A DNA stretch of 64,000 nt from Coffea arabica (taxonomy: Eukaryota > Streptophyta > Magnoliopsida > Gentianales > Rubiaceae): contig NC_092322.1 in NCBI RefSeq assembly GCF_036785885.1, positions 18,746,466-18,810,465 on the forward strand, given 5' to 3'. A program made the translations under genes and the position numbers. Position 1 is the first letter of the stretch, and the number at the start of each line of letters is the position of its first letter. Of this stretch, positions 11,299 to 22,806 are shown one piece after another. The notes under the pieces were generated by a model. The model saw only the letters and a list, made by a program, of their open reading frames with translations, was not told the origin of the DNA and did not search any database.

Positions 11299-11486
11299 TC
11301 AGAGACGTAAAAACCTCATTCAATTTTATTTTCTGTTCAAATTGCAGTATTATCATAGTTGCAGTTGCAGTATCATCATTGTTGCAAAGTATCCTTGTAT
11401 CTAGATTCATGTTCTTGGAAATAATCTTAAAATGGTAAATAGTGAAGAAAATAGGCTCCAGTTTCATCACTCGCTTGGACATGGCT
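11299..11486 (+). repeat. 269-bp direct repeat, copy B, right part
   Basis: Resumes copy B after the LTR element, starting with the second TCAGA. It matches 1955-2142 except for one base. Homology stops at CATGGCT, after which the hairpin cluster begins. Confidence 0.9.
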
Positions 11487-11497
11487 TCTACGGACCT

Positions 11498-11685
11498 TAC
11501 CTCGCATTTTCACGGACCTCGCATTTTCAAAATGCGAGGTCAAGTACCTCGCATTTAACAAATGCGAGGTCAAGTACCTCTTTTTCTTTTTTTTTTTTTG
11601 TATTTCGGTTATTGGAAAATTTAGGGAGAGTTCGCATTTGGTAAATGCGAGCTCAAGGAACTCGCATTTCACAAATGCGAACACC
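11498..11685. repeat. Second cluster of CTCGCATTT/AAATGCGAG hairpins
   Basis: It holds a 13-bp palindrome with a single central base at 11515-11541, a similar unit at 11548-11572, and facing units at 11630-11682. The following sequence (CATACACAAAATG, CCCTTTGTAGAATTTTTTT to about 11800) is collinear with 1410-1480. This is therefore a second copy of the repeat family seen at 1217-1750. Confidence 0.75.
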
Positions 11686-11779
11686 CCTTTTACAGAATCC
11701 CATACACAAAATGCCCCCTTTGTAGAATTTTTTTAAAATTCATCATAATATTAGAAATTTCTCTCTCTTAAATCCTATC

Positions 11780-12466
11780 ACGCAAGAGAAAATTCAACTT
11801 CCAACTTTAAAAGCCAGTTACTTGAGATGTTTTCTGTCCAAGCCACCATCTAACCCTGATTGCCTTGTCATGTTTATCAGAAATCCTCATCCTTTGCTGA
11901 TTTGCAAGCTAGGAGATGATAATTTTTTCGAGTACAATGCAGATTCTCAGGGTGATCAGATTGTGGCTGCAACAGGTTTCAATGGGAATTTCTATGGCAT
12001 GACGCTTAGTCGAACGATTGTGACAGCTCGTCTTGTCGATGGAACGTTCGAAGTTCAGAAATTAATCGACAACGATGGATGCCCCTTTCAAGTCGTTTCA
12101 AGTTTAAGGCCAGGAGCTGGCTTTGTGCGATACTACCTGGTAGAGTCAGCTGGTGAACTTTTGTACGTCAACGAATATCTGTCTGCATTTTTTGCAACCT
12201 ATTTTGAAGTCGTCCGAATTGATACATCTGGAATGAAGTACGAGAAATTGACCAACTTGGGAGAACGGACACTTTTCCTAAGTCATTCAAATGGTATTTC
12301 TTGCTCCTGGAGGGAATCAAGAATCAGGGAAAATTGCATATATTTTGTTGAGCGATATGATAGAAATATGCATGTGTATGACTTGGAGGAAACAAGCAAA
12401 ACAATGCTGCTACCACGTCCAATTCTTGGATCTTGTTCAGAGAAATGTTGGGGAGTTTTGCCGTGA
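11780..12466 (+). pseudogene. DUF295 (KIB1-4 beta-propeller) F-box-type fragment
   Basis: The frame encodes the C-terminal beta-propeller-like DUF295 domain of plant F-box proteins. Readable landmarks are FLSKPPSNPDC near the start, ATGFNGNFYGM, a mid-domain YYLVESAGELLYV, VVRIDTSGMKYEK, LGERTLFLSHSNG and the terminal ENCIYFVE followed by VYDLEE. Full-length family members carry an N-terminal F-box that binds SKP1 in an SCF ubiquitin ligase. None is visible here, and the frame runs open upstream into the hairpin repeats without a convincing ATG; the first in-frame ATG is inside the domain. The domain itself has no stop or frameshift. It is most likely a 5'-truncated gene, or the last exon of one whose start was displaced by repeats. 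Confidence 0.75.
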
Positions 12467-13131
12467 ACAGTTTAGATGATGGATTTACAATATAAAGTTC
12501 TTATCATTCACCCTCTGCATTTCATATAGTGAAAAGATAATTCAGTGATTATTATTGTAATTTGAAAGTCCAATCTCCCTTTCACAATTAAACTTTGCTC
12601 TAAATCTTTCAAATAGCACTTTTGTTTCCTGGACAAAATCAAGAATTTAGAAAACCATTTGTGCAAAAGGATAGGTTTTTTTTTTTTGTTGGAGCTTTTC
12701 AATGAATATACAAATTCAATGCATGAACTAATTCTTGGGTGGTTTAACTGGGGGTTTTTGTGAAGAATTAATGGCATCAACATCGAACGTTAGCTGCTTG
12801 ATTTGCTAAAACCTTCACCTGGACCTACTGGCGTTTGGCTGCAATACCCTGTCCTAATAAGCACAGATTGCAGAGTCAACTTGGGCCTTTGCCCATATAT
12901 TTGTATGGGCTTTTGTCAAAAAAACAGTACCATTCATTGTTTGGACCAGAAAAGAAAATTAAAAAAAAAAAAACAATTTTGTTGTTGGGAAAATAGGGAT
13001 GTGATAGACAGTAGACACTGTTGTGATTTTGAAAATTACAGACCAACTTAGCAATTAATTTTTCAGATCTGTCGTTATCCTATATATATATATTAGGTAT
13101 TTACAGCTCATAACTATTAGATACTTCTTCT
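12467..13131. other. Intergenic, nothing recognised
   Basis: Non-coding DNA after the DUF295 fragment, with an A run near 12960 and a short TA run near 13081. No gene seen. Confidence 0.5.
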
Positions 13132-13292
13132 ATGTTTGAATAGTAAATTATTTGAGATAATTTTATGAAAAAATACTGTAACACTTTTTTGATATGATGT
13201 ATGTAAGATAAAAAGGCGATTGAAAAATACGTTGCTGATGCAAACAAATCAGTGTGTGTAAATAAGGCGGAAATAATGTGTAATCCAAACAC
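13132..13292. mobile_element. MITE of the GTTTGGAT family
   Basis: It begins TGTTTGAAT and ends ATCCAAACA. The interior carries the family words TAAATTATTTGAGATAAT, CTGTAACAC and GATATGATGTATGTAAGATAAAAAGG. Copies of the same design recur at 17027, 22668, 28810, 53181 and 55499. Confidence 0.65.
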
Positions 13293-13938
13293 TTTAAAGC
13301 CCGATACGATAGAAGTCATGATTGAGGGAATTTTACATATGTCTATAATTTTCAAAGTTATAATATCTGTCATGTTACTAGAATTGTTTGTGCATCTAAT
13401 TTGTGAAAACCCCTAGTATGAAACACGCTTTCAAGAAAACAAGCGCAGAAACTCTTCCATAGAAATTGAATAACTTGCACAGTAAAACATTTTTCCAGCC
13501 TCAGTTACACCTAAGTGACTAAAGTTTCAAATATGTTTTTGAGAAAACATTTTCACCAGACAAACATACCCTAAAAAGAAAAGGCTCTTTCTAACCTATT
13601 CTCATCAAGAAAGAACAGTGGCCGGGTTCCCATAGTTCTAACTAGCAAACATGATTTTAAGCAAAAGATATGTACGTATGTATACATACAACACACTGGT
13701 GGAATCAGGATGTGGACTTTGGGGGACAAAATTGATATGTACAAAAGTAGTGTCTAAAGAAAGTTATTGTCACTTATTAAAGAATTTAGTGTAAAGCAAA
13801 GCATGTAATTTATAAAATTATAAATTTTTAAAAAGTTAACTAAATATAGCATAATAATCAAAATCAAACATCTATATCTAAGAAAATAAGTATACAACTT
13901 ACTTTATTATAATATATCAAATTTGTATTTCTTTGTCG

Positions 13939-14045
13939 AGGAGGCTTTGGTCTAGTAGTTAAAGTCCAGACCTTATAACTTGGAGGTTTTGGATTTTAAT
14001 TCCTCTATCTTCTCTACACTTTTTTAATCTCACCTTTCCCCGTTA
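13939..14045 (+). mobile_element. tRNA-derived SINE-like repeat
   Basis: A box-A-like TGGTCTAGTAGTT at 13948 and a box-B-like stretch at about 13987-14001 are spaced as in a tRNA-derived Pol III promoter. The acceptor and anticodon stems do not fold as a real tRNA. A degenerate SINE is the better reading. Confidence 0.4.
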
Positions 14046-14290
14046 GAATTTTTTTTTTTTAAATCTATCAAATCTAGGGAATCTAACTTGTGCACGTTGT
14101 TTTTTCTTATAATCAAAATCAGCAATGATAGAATTTGAATTGAAATTCCACCCCTCCTTGCTAGAAAAAAATTTTTTTTTTTTTCAAAAAACTATCAAAT
14201 CTAAGCATTCCAACTTGTGCACATCGTTTTTTCTTACAATCAAATTCAGCAATGATAGAATCTGTATCGAAAATTCTAACGATATCTTTC
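14046..14290 (+). repeat. Tandem duplication, about 120-bp unit
   Basis: 14060-14150 and 14185-14270 share ATCAAATCTA, AACTTGTGCAC, TTTTTTCTTA, AATCAAA and AGCAATGATAGAAT in the same order. The units are separated by a T-rich tract and have diverged by several substitutions. Confidence 0.65.
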
Positions 14291-14500
14291 TCGACAAGAG
14301 GATAGTTTACTGGTTTTCTTTTTTTTGGTAAATCGTTGCAAATTAGACTTGTGCCACTATTAGTGTACTACCATTGTATGCATATTATAATTTGTAATAT
14401 TTTGGACTCGAGCCACTATTTTTATACTACTGTTGTGCATGCGTGTGTGTATATATATATATATATCACTAAGTTTGTAGGAGAGCTTCATAAAAAAAAA

Positions 14501-16151
14501 GGGGCATACTTTCAGAAATCTCCCTCAAGATTTTTGATAAATTACACTTAAATACTCTCTAATATTAAAAATTACGCTTCCTTCCCTTTTCAGATGGAAG
14601 TGACCAAATGTCACAATCCATAGCTTCCAAATGACTAAATTGCCCTTAAAAAATTGTACATTTTCTGCTATTAGAAAAATGAGAAAATGAAATTGCATCA
14701 ATTAAAAATTTTTTTAATGCTTCTTGGCGCCATTTGCTGGTGGTATAAGAACTTGAGGCGCCAATTTTTTTTAATGTCAAGAAATCCTAGTCATCTGCAT
14801 AAAACTCAGGTAAATACAAGTGCTGTTTCTGTTGAGGATCATATTGGTGCTCAAACTCAAGCCAGTGCTACCAATGTTCAAGTTCAAATTCAAGCTACTT
14901 CAAGTGGTATTAAAAAGGTATTATTCTGATGATTTTCATCTGTTGTCTTCACACGCAAATTGGTATTGGTTAACACAATTCTGTGGGACGTTAATGCTGT
15001 AACTATATGGCTCTCTTTTCGCATATCTATAGAGAGGAAGACCAACAAAATCTAGAGCACATAGGAGAATGGAACCTGCTAGGAAAGATACATGTACTTC
15101 CTCCACTATGGCTTGTACAATTCCAGGACATAGAATGTTAGCAGCAGGTTTCTGACTCTGGAAATGTTACTGCCACTGCTAAAGCAACTACTGAAGCATA
15201 GAATGTTAGCAGCAGGTTCAACATGACGCTTTGAAGAATCTCCAACATGTTTGATCTAATTAAATGTGGGATTGTAATTACCAAGTTATGTAGTAGTGTA
15301 GGCATCTTTTGTATGAGATGTTGCAATGTGTTGCTCTATGGCAATTCAATTGCCTCCTCTAAATCTTTTGTGTATCAGAAATGGGTATAAGCATTGTTAG
15401 GGAGCAGGGCACAGATGGTTGTCAGTGACAACCGTCCAAAACAATGTAAGGATTTTTAAGCAGATTATAATTCAAATTGAACCGCTTATACATTCTTATA
15501 ATAGAGAATGTAATATTATCTATGAAACTCATATAAACAGTAACATAATATTACAACTTTGTTGTAAGGATGTACAAGTTATTCAATTTGAATTACAACC
15601 TATTTAAAAATCCTTACATCGTTTCGGACTGTTGTCACTGACCACCATCCGTGCCTCTGATTGGCATTGTTAATGTATGGTCCCCTAGCTAGGCAATCCC
15701 CACCATCTGGACAAGTAGTTTGAGATGATGTTTTTGTGTTTTGTGGATTGCTTAGCGTACATACTAGTTCTTTTTTGCATTGAACACACTACATGCGTTG
15801 AGTGTTCGGTCCTAATCATCTTTGAAACTGTTGAGATAGTTTTTTTGTGGCTTGAATTGCTTAGTATGCACTTGAATAGGTTATAACTGAACATATTGGC
15901 AAATATTGTTGCTTATGCACAAATATTAAAAAAAAAAGTGGTACATGTTTTCTCCTACATATACTGAGGGCAAATTTGGTACAAAATTATGTATTAGCAC
16001 TTTTTCTCAAATTTTAAGAAAGCTTTTACTGACAAGGACTAAAATAGTTATCAAATATGTCATTTAAGGGGAAGGGAGTGTGATTTTTAATATTAGAAAA
16101 TATTTTAATGTAATTGTCAAAAAACTTGAGAGAGGTTTCTGCAATTATCCC
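14501..16151 (+). mobile_element. Degenerate Mutator-like TIR element
   Basis: The ends are roughly 100-bp imperfect inverted repeats. The left end starts GGGGCATACTTTCAG at 14501. The right end, read inward, starts GGGATAATTGCAG at 16151. Both continue with AAACCTC/AAATCTC and CTAATATTAAAAAT. A-rich 9-bp sequences flank both sides (TAAAAAAAA type), compatible with a Mutator target duplication but low in complexity. Inside, about 14816-14918 joined across GT..AG to about 15033-15149 encodes a basic tail (KKRGRPTKSRAHRR), as at the C terminus of mudrA-like transposases. No catalytic domain remains. Confidence 0.5.
15407..15655. mobile_element. MITE nested in the Mutator-like element
   Basis: About 65-bp terminal inverted repeats surround an AT-rich middle. 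The left end is GGGCACAGATGGTTGTCAGT and the right end, read inward, is GGCACGGATGGTGGTCAGT. Both continue through AATGTAAGGATTTTTAA and its counterpart. I could not fix a clean target duplication or a superfamily. Confidence 0.65.
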
Positions 16152-16160
16152 TAAAAAAAA

Positions 16161-17026
16161 TGTTTGGAGGGCCAAAACTGAAATCACAAAAACTCATCAG
16201 CTCTAAATAACTATCACATCAAACAAATTCTGAAAATCTTGGAGGCTACAGCACCGCCCCGCCTCATACAAGTTTCGCCAGTGACTTCACAAGTATATAT
16301 ACGTATGTATATATGTATGTATACACTTCTCAGACACGTGTTAAAAAAAACTCAAAAGTGTTTTAAAAAATAAAACGCAGGTGAACAGGCGTGGATTATG
16401 TGGGACCTGAAAGAGGAAGGTCCTGGTCGTGTTTTGACTTTTGAGTCAAGACCTCTTTCTTTCGGCCAATTCTTGTAAGTTATAGCAATAACGCGGTAGC
16501 TTCGCGGCTTACACATCCTTATCCAGGTGAGGTCATTGAATGCGTCATGGAGGCAATGACATCATCACCATGATTTCGTCAGCATACCAACATTGAGTCT
16601 CTGTAGCAATATTTAGATTTTTATTTACTTTATTTTTGTAAACCAAAAAGGGATAGGATAGGAATCACAAAATTTTTTGTGTTTGTTTTAGCTTGGGAGA
16701 GATAATAATTCAACAAAATTTCTTTTGTGCACTTCACTAGTATAACTATGGAAGGAAAAACAATAATGACAATAACAGAAAACATATGCATTTAAATATT
16801 TATTCGGGAAAAATTTTCCATAAAAATGCACCGCAACCACTTTCTTTTAAGTCCGAATTGAAAAAATTGAATTACAAAAGAGTTATCAAGTGTTTGACAA
16901 AAAAAAAAAAGGAATTACATGCATGTACACATATGTGTATATATGTCCGTTTTGTAGGAGAAAAAGTTTCGGAGGAATGTTATATTTGTATATGTGTGTA
17001 TACACATATATATTATATGTTGATTT
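16161..17026. other. Intergenic, short TATG-rich tract
   Basis: Non-coding. An imperfect (TATG)n tract lies near 16292-16325. Nothing else recognised. Confidence 0.5.
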
Positions 17027-17163
17027 GTTTGAATAGAGTATTATTTGAAATAATTACTGTAACAGTTTTTATAATGTACTATATATAAAATAAAAATATG
17101 AATTAAAAAATATATTTATTATACAAATGAAATATTATTTAAAAAAATTTGATATCCAAACAC
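17027..17163. mobile_element. MITE of the GTTTGGAT family, diverged
   Basis: GTTTGAATAGAG on the left and GATATCCAAACAC on the right bracket an AT-rich interior with ATTTGAAATAATTACTGTAAC. Confidence 0.5.
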
Positions 17164-17274
17164 TCTCGCTTAAAATTAAGATACGTCACGTTGCATTCTT
17201 TTCAAATAGTTTTTAATAGTATTAGCGTATTTTTGAATGACTTATGATGGCTCGTATAAATTGCGTATCAATGA

Positions 17275-17362
17275 GAGATTGTTGACGGTGACACTCGAAC
17301 TCGCACTTTCTCGTGAGCTAATAAACTCTTATCATTTGAATCAAACCCATTAGGTCACACAT
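17275..17362 (-). mobile_element. tRNA-derived SINE-like repeat
   Basis: On the minus strand a box-A-like TGACCTAATGGG is followed about 50 bases later by a box-B-like GAGTTCGAGTGTC. No cloverleaf closes, so it is read as a SINE head rather than a tRNA gene. Confidence 0.45.
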
Positions 17363-17369
17363 GAAATCA

Positions 17370-18404
17370 TATGTTATTCTGACGAAAACACAATGTTGTC
17401 AGTGATGACGCGATTCCTGCCTGCTGATACGTCCGCGAGCAACTTGCAAAGAAAATACTTACAAATCAACACTACCCTCATCCCAAGAGGTATTTTTCAA
17501 ACCAATATATTTGCTTTGAAGCTGAGGGTCAAATGGAACCCCATGTGTATCAACAATCTACCAAGAAATGACTATCAAATTACCCCTAACCTCATCCCAA
17601 AAGGTGCAGGTTTCCTGCAAAGTTTGAAACTGGAGAGTCAAATGGGACCCAGTGAATGCATGAACAAGCATATTTTTATTATTTTCTATTTTGTGGTTGA
17701 CCACCTATCGTTGCTTTGTCGGAAAGATACTTCTGTATCATTTTTGTGTTTTAAGTCCATCTGGCGACTGATGCTAATTCGTTTGAACTTATCTGGTGAT
17801 CGGTTTTATCTCTTTTGGACCATTTGGGTTGATTTCTTCACCATTTGGTGCATGCACCTTCTAATTACTATTATATAAAGAACATAAGAATCATGGTTTA
17901 ACATTTTGACCTTTTCTGATGGGGATAGATACAGCCCCTTACCAATCAACCTTAAGCGCAGACATAACTTGACCACCCAATCATAAAAAGTTATATGTTA
18001 AAATTTCACTGTGAATTAGGATTTCTGTAAGCGATCTATAGTTCCTGAAATATGTCTTAATTTATGACAGTGATTGAAACTAAATCCATTCTAACTTTTT
18101 TGATTAAAAAAAAAATTATCAACCTTGAGCAATAGTAGTCTCTAGACGGATTAACATTTGACCAATTACATTTTCAACATATGCTAATAAAAAAGAAGAA
18201 GAAGTGTATTCTAATAGAAAAGTAGTCTAGACAGTGGAAAAATCTAAGCTATGTTAAATGAGTGATGATTTTGTAACTTAATTTGTAGAAATGAAGTATT
18301 ATTCAGTTACATGTTACAACTCTCAACTCATTTATTTCCAACTTAGGATATTTAATTTGGAAGAGTATACAAGTGCAATAAATTAAAATCAACTATATGC
18401 TAGA
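17370..18404. other. Intergenic with a decayed internal duplication
   Basis: The 161-codon open frame at 17393-17878 contains two loosely repeated blocks (CCCTCATCCCAAGAGG and CCTCATCCCAAAAGG, each followed by GGTCAAATGG or AGTCAAATGG). It has no recognisable domain. I treat it as non-coding. Confidence 0.5.
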
Positions 18405-18500
18405 GGAGGGATGGGTTAGGTGATTTGAGGAGAGGGCATATAAGTGAAAAGTCTCGAATTCGAATACTTTCACTTATACTATAAAAAAAAAAAAAAAAAA
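18405..18500 (+). mobile_element. Ultra-short SINE, copy 1
   Basis: It has a GATGGGTTAGG head, then a box-B-like TCTCGAATTCGAATAC flanked by complementary AAGTGAAAAG and CTTTCACTT, and ends in about 18 A residues. Same design as 29015-29113 and 60824-60912 on the other strand. Confidence 0.6.
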
Positions 18501-18765
18501 TCAACCATATACAAAAAGGCTAATAATGAATTTGGCACCACATAGTTAGTTTTGGGAGGATATCTCTTTCTTTCGTATATCAAAGTGACACAAGCATCAA
18601 AGGTCTAGACCTTTTAACAAAACAATTAGAACAAGTACTTAGGTATAGTAACAAACTCTAAATTGACCTTTTTGGATAACAGTTATAAAAGAATCTGCAT
18701 TACTTACTTTTGTTATATAATTTAATACCCAAAAAATAAAAAAAATCATGATATGGTGTAAAAGT

Positions 18766-18792
18766 ACACACACACACACATATATATATATA
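18766..18792. repeat. Compound (CA)n(TA)n microsatellite
   Basis: A short ACACACAC run directly joined to a TATATATA run. The surrounding intergenic DNA has no gene. Confidence 0.85.
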
Positions 18793-19085
18793 AGAGCATT
18801 ATTATAATGTTAAATTGTTGGTCTTTCAGTCATTCAGGGCAATAGAAAAAGTATTAGTGGTGTGCCAAAAACTTATTTTGGAGTACCAACCTCATTAACC
18901 TACAAAATATGATAAGCTATTCGACTTTAATTCAAGATTAATACTTCCAAATATTGGGCCTTGTTTGGATTGTGATTTTCTGCAAAAAAAAATTTTTTTT
19001 TGTTACATTTTTCATGAACATATTTTCTAATTATCTTTTTATTTCACATATATCAAATCGTTATAGTACATTTTCCTACAAAAAG

Positions 19086-20189
19086 TCCGAAAAATAGCAA
19101 TCTTTCTAATTGGAATTTTTTTTTTTGGGGTAAAGAATGTGATCGGAATACAAGAATCGTTAAAAACAAGAACTTACATGTTTCTACCATTGTCTTAAAA
19201 ATTCCTCTCGCATTTTTCTTAAAATCTCTTTTTATTGGCAAATGATAATACCATAGTCCATATTTTATTTTCACAGCAAATTTGTATTAAAATGACAAAA
19301 CTACCCCTCCTAAGTTGAAATTGCATTAGATATTGAGAAGGGTAATTTTGACATTTTGTGCAAAGATAGCTGTGGAACTAAAAAATTGACAGCGGTAACA
19401 GCACTCATTTTTTTATTTTTTATTAACTGATTAACCTCTCACCTAACCTCGAAAATTCTTCTGTAGCTAGTAGCCATTACCTACACCAGTCCAACCTATC
19501 CGGCCATCCCTTCAAGACCCTGGTAAAGGAAAAAACAGGAAAAGGTAAAAGAGGTAGATTGGTGCAAGTTTTTGGATTTTTGCATTTAACGAATACTGAA
19601 AAGTAAAATCAATTAATCAACGATCATGTACTACAGGACAAGAATTACTTTCATTGAATTTGTTGAAAAAAGTAGTCAAATATGTTGGCGACGTTCACCT
19701 GATGTCCATGCAGCATAAGTTTGACCGATGACCTTAACAGAAGTTAATCTGTTTGAATCAGCTGTTTTTGAAAATATTTTTAAAAATTTTTATTATAACA
19801 GAATTTTTATAATATATTTTGACATATTTTTAGAAAATATTTTAAAATATTTAAGAGTATAAAAGCTTTTAGAATATATTTTAAAATATTTTTTAAACAT
19901 TAAAAAAATTTAAACTACTTTTTAGAGTACCTTTTAGAGTACTTTTTAAAAAATTTAATAATATTTGAAAAACTAGTTTTTAAAAAACTCAGCAATCCAA
20001 ACAGTTAAATAAAAAATAGTGACATGTGTAATATGTATTTAAATAGGCACTAAGATCCTCAACTATGTTAATTAATGGCTTTTATTTTGAAATCATTTAC
20101 TTTACTTGTTCGGAATAGGACCTAGTCATGTATATGTTGGCTTTCTACAAATTCAACGAGGGTAGAAGCAACTTTTTTTTAAAAAAAAA
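19086..20189. other. Intergenic, AT-rich repeat remnants
   Basis: 19750-20010 is bounded by GTTTGAATCAGCTG and CAGCAATCCAAAC and filled with TTTTTAAAATATTTT words, which suggests another TIR repeat. Nothing coding is seen. Confidence 0.4.
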
Positions 20190-20345
20190 AAAGAGTAAAT
20201 TTTATATATACTGATAGTATGTACACTATCACTATTAGATCCATGATATATGTGCAAAAATTAAATTTCAAATTCAAAATTTACATAGTTGTCAACTTGT
20301 CATCCATCCAACGGTGACAATGTTATACACTGTTAGTATAGAATA
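20190..20345. mobile_element. MITE with TATACTGATAGTATG-type ends
   Basis: Left ATATACTGATAGTATGTACA and right TTATACACTGTTAGTATAG are near-inverted copies about 150 bp apart, with AAATTTCAAATTCAAAATTT inside. A partial relative lies at about 21205-21320 (TTGACAGTGTATACAC). Confidence 0.55.
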
Positions 20346-22009
20346 GATTAATTCAAAAAATAAATACCTAAAATAATAGTTTTGAGTGGGCACACAAAAA
20401 TTAGAGTGGTAAAAATGCAATTTTAAACTAAATATAAATTTTTTGTAAAAATTCTACAATAAATTATAGTAAAAATTTTAGGTAAAACAATATTTTAAAA
20501 ACACACCGTCTAAAAGGACCAAAAGTGTTCAGTGAGCATGCTAAAATTAGCACGGTAAAAACGGAATTTTTCTAAATTTTTATTGCTTATTGGACATATC
20601 CCCACTTTGCAATATTTGTAGATCCCAAATGGCAGCATTGGGTGAACTACTCATTGGTTAGTGGTGCAAGTGCCTGACGGTGCTTTGTATTTTTAGCCAA
20701 CTAATTTATAGATGTACTCCTACTGACCAAAGAAAAAAAAATTAACATGTGATAATTTGAATATTAGGTGCCAAAAAATTTTGTTTTAAATTAAAAATGG
20801 TAGAAACTCACCATAATTAGTGCCGATGAGTGAATTGATTAAAAATTTTTATCAAAGAATTAAGTAACTCATATGATCTGTTAAATTAAATGATGATTAC
20901 TCATGCAAACTCAATACGTTAAAAGTGCATAGTTTATGGGCGAGTTTTCCATATGTACAGAATTCGCGCGGTAATAATTTGTCTATATTATTGTTGCGCA
21001 ATATTATTTTACAGAACTATAGGAACTTCATTTTAATTGTGGCCGTGAAAAGTTTTATTCACCATTGAACCGATATATCACAACTTACTTGGTTCATTTT
21101 TTGATTGCGAGTTTTTGCAGAAAAATTTACTTGACATATTTTGCAATCGTCTTCTTTACCTCATATATATTATATCGCTATATTATATTTTAAATTAATT
21201 TTTTATATATTGACAGTGTATACACTTTCATCATTGAATGCATGACGCATAATCCAAATTTAAATTGAAAATCTAAATTTTAAATATGTATTGTGTATTC
21301 AATCATAATAATATATATATATTATCCGTATATATAAAATATACTCTTACAATTTTTTTTTAACAAAAATTCCAAAAACCTGCCATCCAAACAGGACCAA
21401 AACTTCTAGAAAAGTTTAGAAAGCTTGACGTGAAACCTTTATTCCTTCTGCCCAAGTTATATCTTTAAAGCTCAGATGAAAGCTTCCCAGCCAACATCCT
21501 AGTAATTAACAGCGAAAGCATTGAAGCACAAGATTTTGTACCCAAATAAGAAAATGGGTGGCGGCGCGACCCGATCCAATCTCCAGATGAGACCGACCCC
21601 AAGTTTGGACGGCCAGCTGTTGAGCAACACTAATAATTAATTCATGCACCTTAAAAGCTAAAGGGTATTTTCTTATGTCGGCATGTCACCTGATCATGTT
21701 CAAAGCAAAAGAAACCGCCGGGGGGTAGCGGCAGGGGTAGGGGGGGGGGGGAGGAAAAAACATGCGGGCTCAAATAAAAACCTTAATAGTTTAAGGGAGT
21801 TCTATAATATTTTTGGATATTAAATCAATGACTATTATTGTATTATATTCATGTAAGACACATTTGGACGCACAGCTCAAAAGAACTTCTGTGTTTGTAA
21901 TTTTCATCTAACTATATATATCGAACTTCTGTGTTATACTACGCTTTTTGAGTTGAAATTTTTGTGAGGATAATGATGAATCTTATGAGTTATATAAAAT
22001 ATCAACGAT
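20346..22009. other. Intergenic, no gene recognised
   Basis: AT-rich DNA with MITE-like debris (see 21205-21320) and a G run near 21740. No coding signal. Confidence 0.45.
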
Positions 22010-22010
22010 G

Positions 22011-22053
<43 letters not shown>
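22010..22053. repeat. (TA)n microsatellite
   Basis: About 21 uninterrupted TA units. Confidence 0.95.
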
Positions 22054-22059
<6 letters not shown>

Positions 22060-22667
22060 TATTATGCGTATGTGTTTATTTTCATGCCAAAATTTTAATC
22101 ATATTTTTAAAATCGAATTCTTATATGGTATGTATGAACGTATAATATTTTGCATCATATCCGTCTATATTTTACTAATTAGAAATAGCATATCATGAGA
22201 TCTCACCACTAGTATGTTTTGAAAAAATTTAGATGACTCGAATTTTTTGCTCTAAACGGATTTTTTTTTCACCGAAAACAAATATCTAATCTGGATTATG
22301 CCTGGAAAGAAAATAATAAATGTCATTTCCCCGACATAAATGAGAGTGCATGGTAACTTGTCAATGGTAATTGAAAATGTCATCAACACAACTACGTAAC
22401 AATTGTGACTAGTGAAGGCTAGGCTTCTAATTTTTTTTTTTTTTTTTTTGTTTAAACATGTTTCCTAACCATTTCTTTTCCAAAACATACATTTCTATAG
22501 AAAAAGTATTAGAGCAATGTTTCAAAAAAAAAAAAAAAACAACTGTTGAATCATAGAATTCAAATGGAGCCTAAATGGGCAACATTTTTGGCAATTCTTT
22601 TATTTTTTTTTCCTCAAAGAGTAAGAGTAATAGTACATCTCACGGACAAAATACACCATTAACTAAA

Positions 22668-22806
22668 TTTGGATTGCAGTTTTCCGTCCGAAAATTACGT
22701 TGTTTTCCGTGATCACATTTCCCTATTACCTTTTTTCTTCACATACATCAAATCGCTACAGTAATTTTTCCATGAAAAATCATGGAAAATGCAATCCAAA
22801 CACACC
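22668..22806. mobile_element. MITE of the GTTTGGAT family
   Basis: TTTGGATTGCAGTTTTCC on the left and the reverse complement of GTTTGGATTGCATTTTCC on the right. The interior includes CACATACATCAAATCGCTACAG, which is the family consensus in reverse. Confidence 0.65.

Noticed and set aside
13939..14010. Possible tRNA gene
   Set aside because: The A and B boxes are recognisable but stems do not pair as a cloverleaf, so it is called SINE-like instead.
17275..17362. Possible minus-strand tRNA gene
   Set aside because: Same reason: promoter-like boxes without acceptor-stem pairing.
17393..17878. 161-codon open frame between repeats
   Set aside because: No recognisable domain, and the nucleotide sequence is a decayed internal duplication. 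Nothing supports it as a gene.
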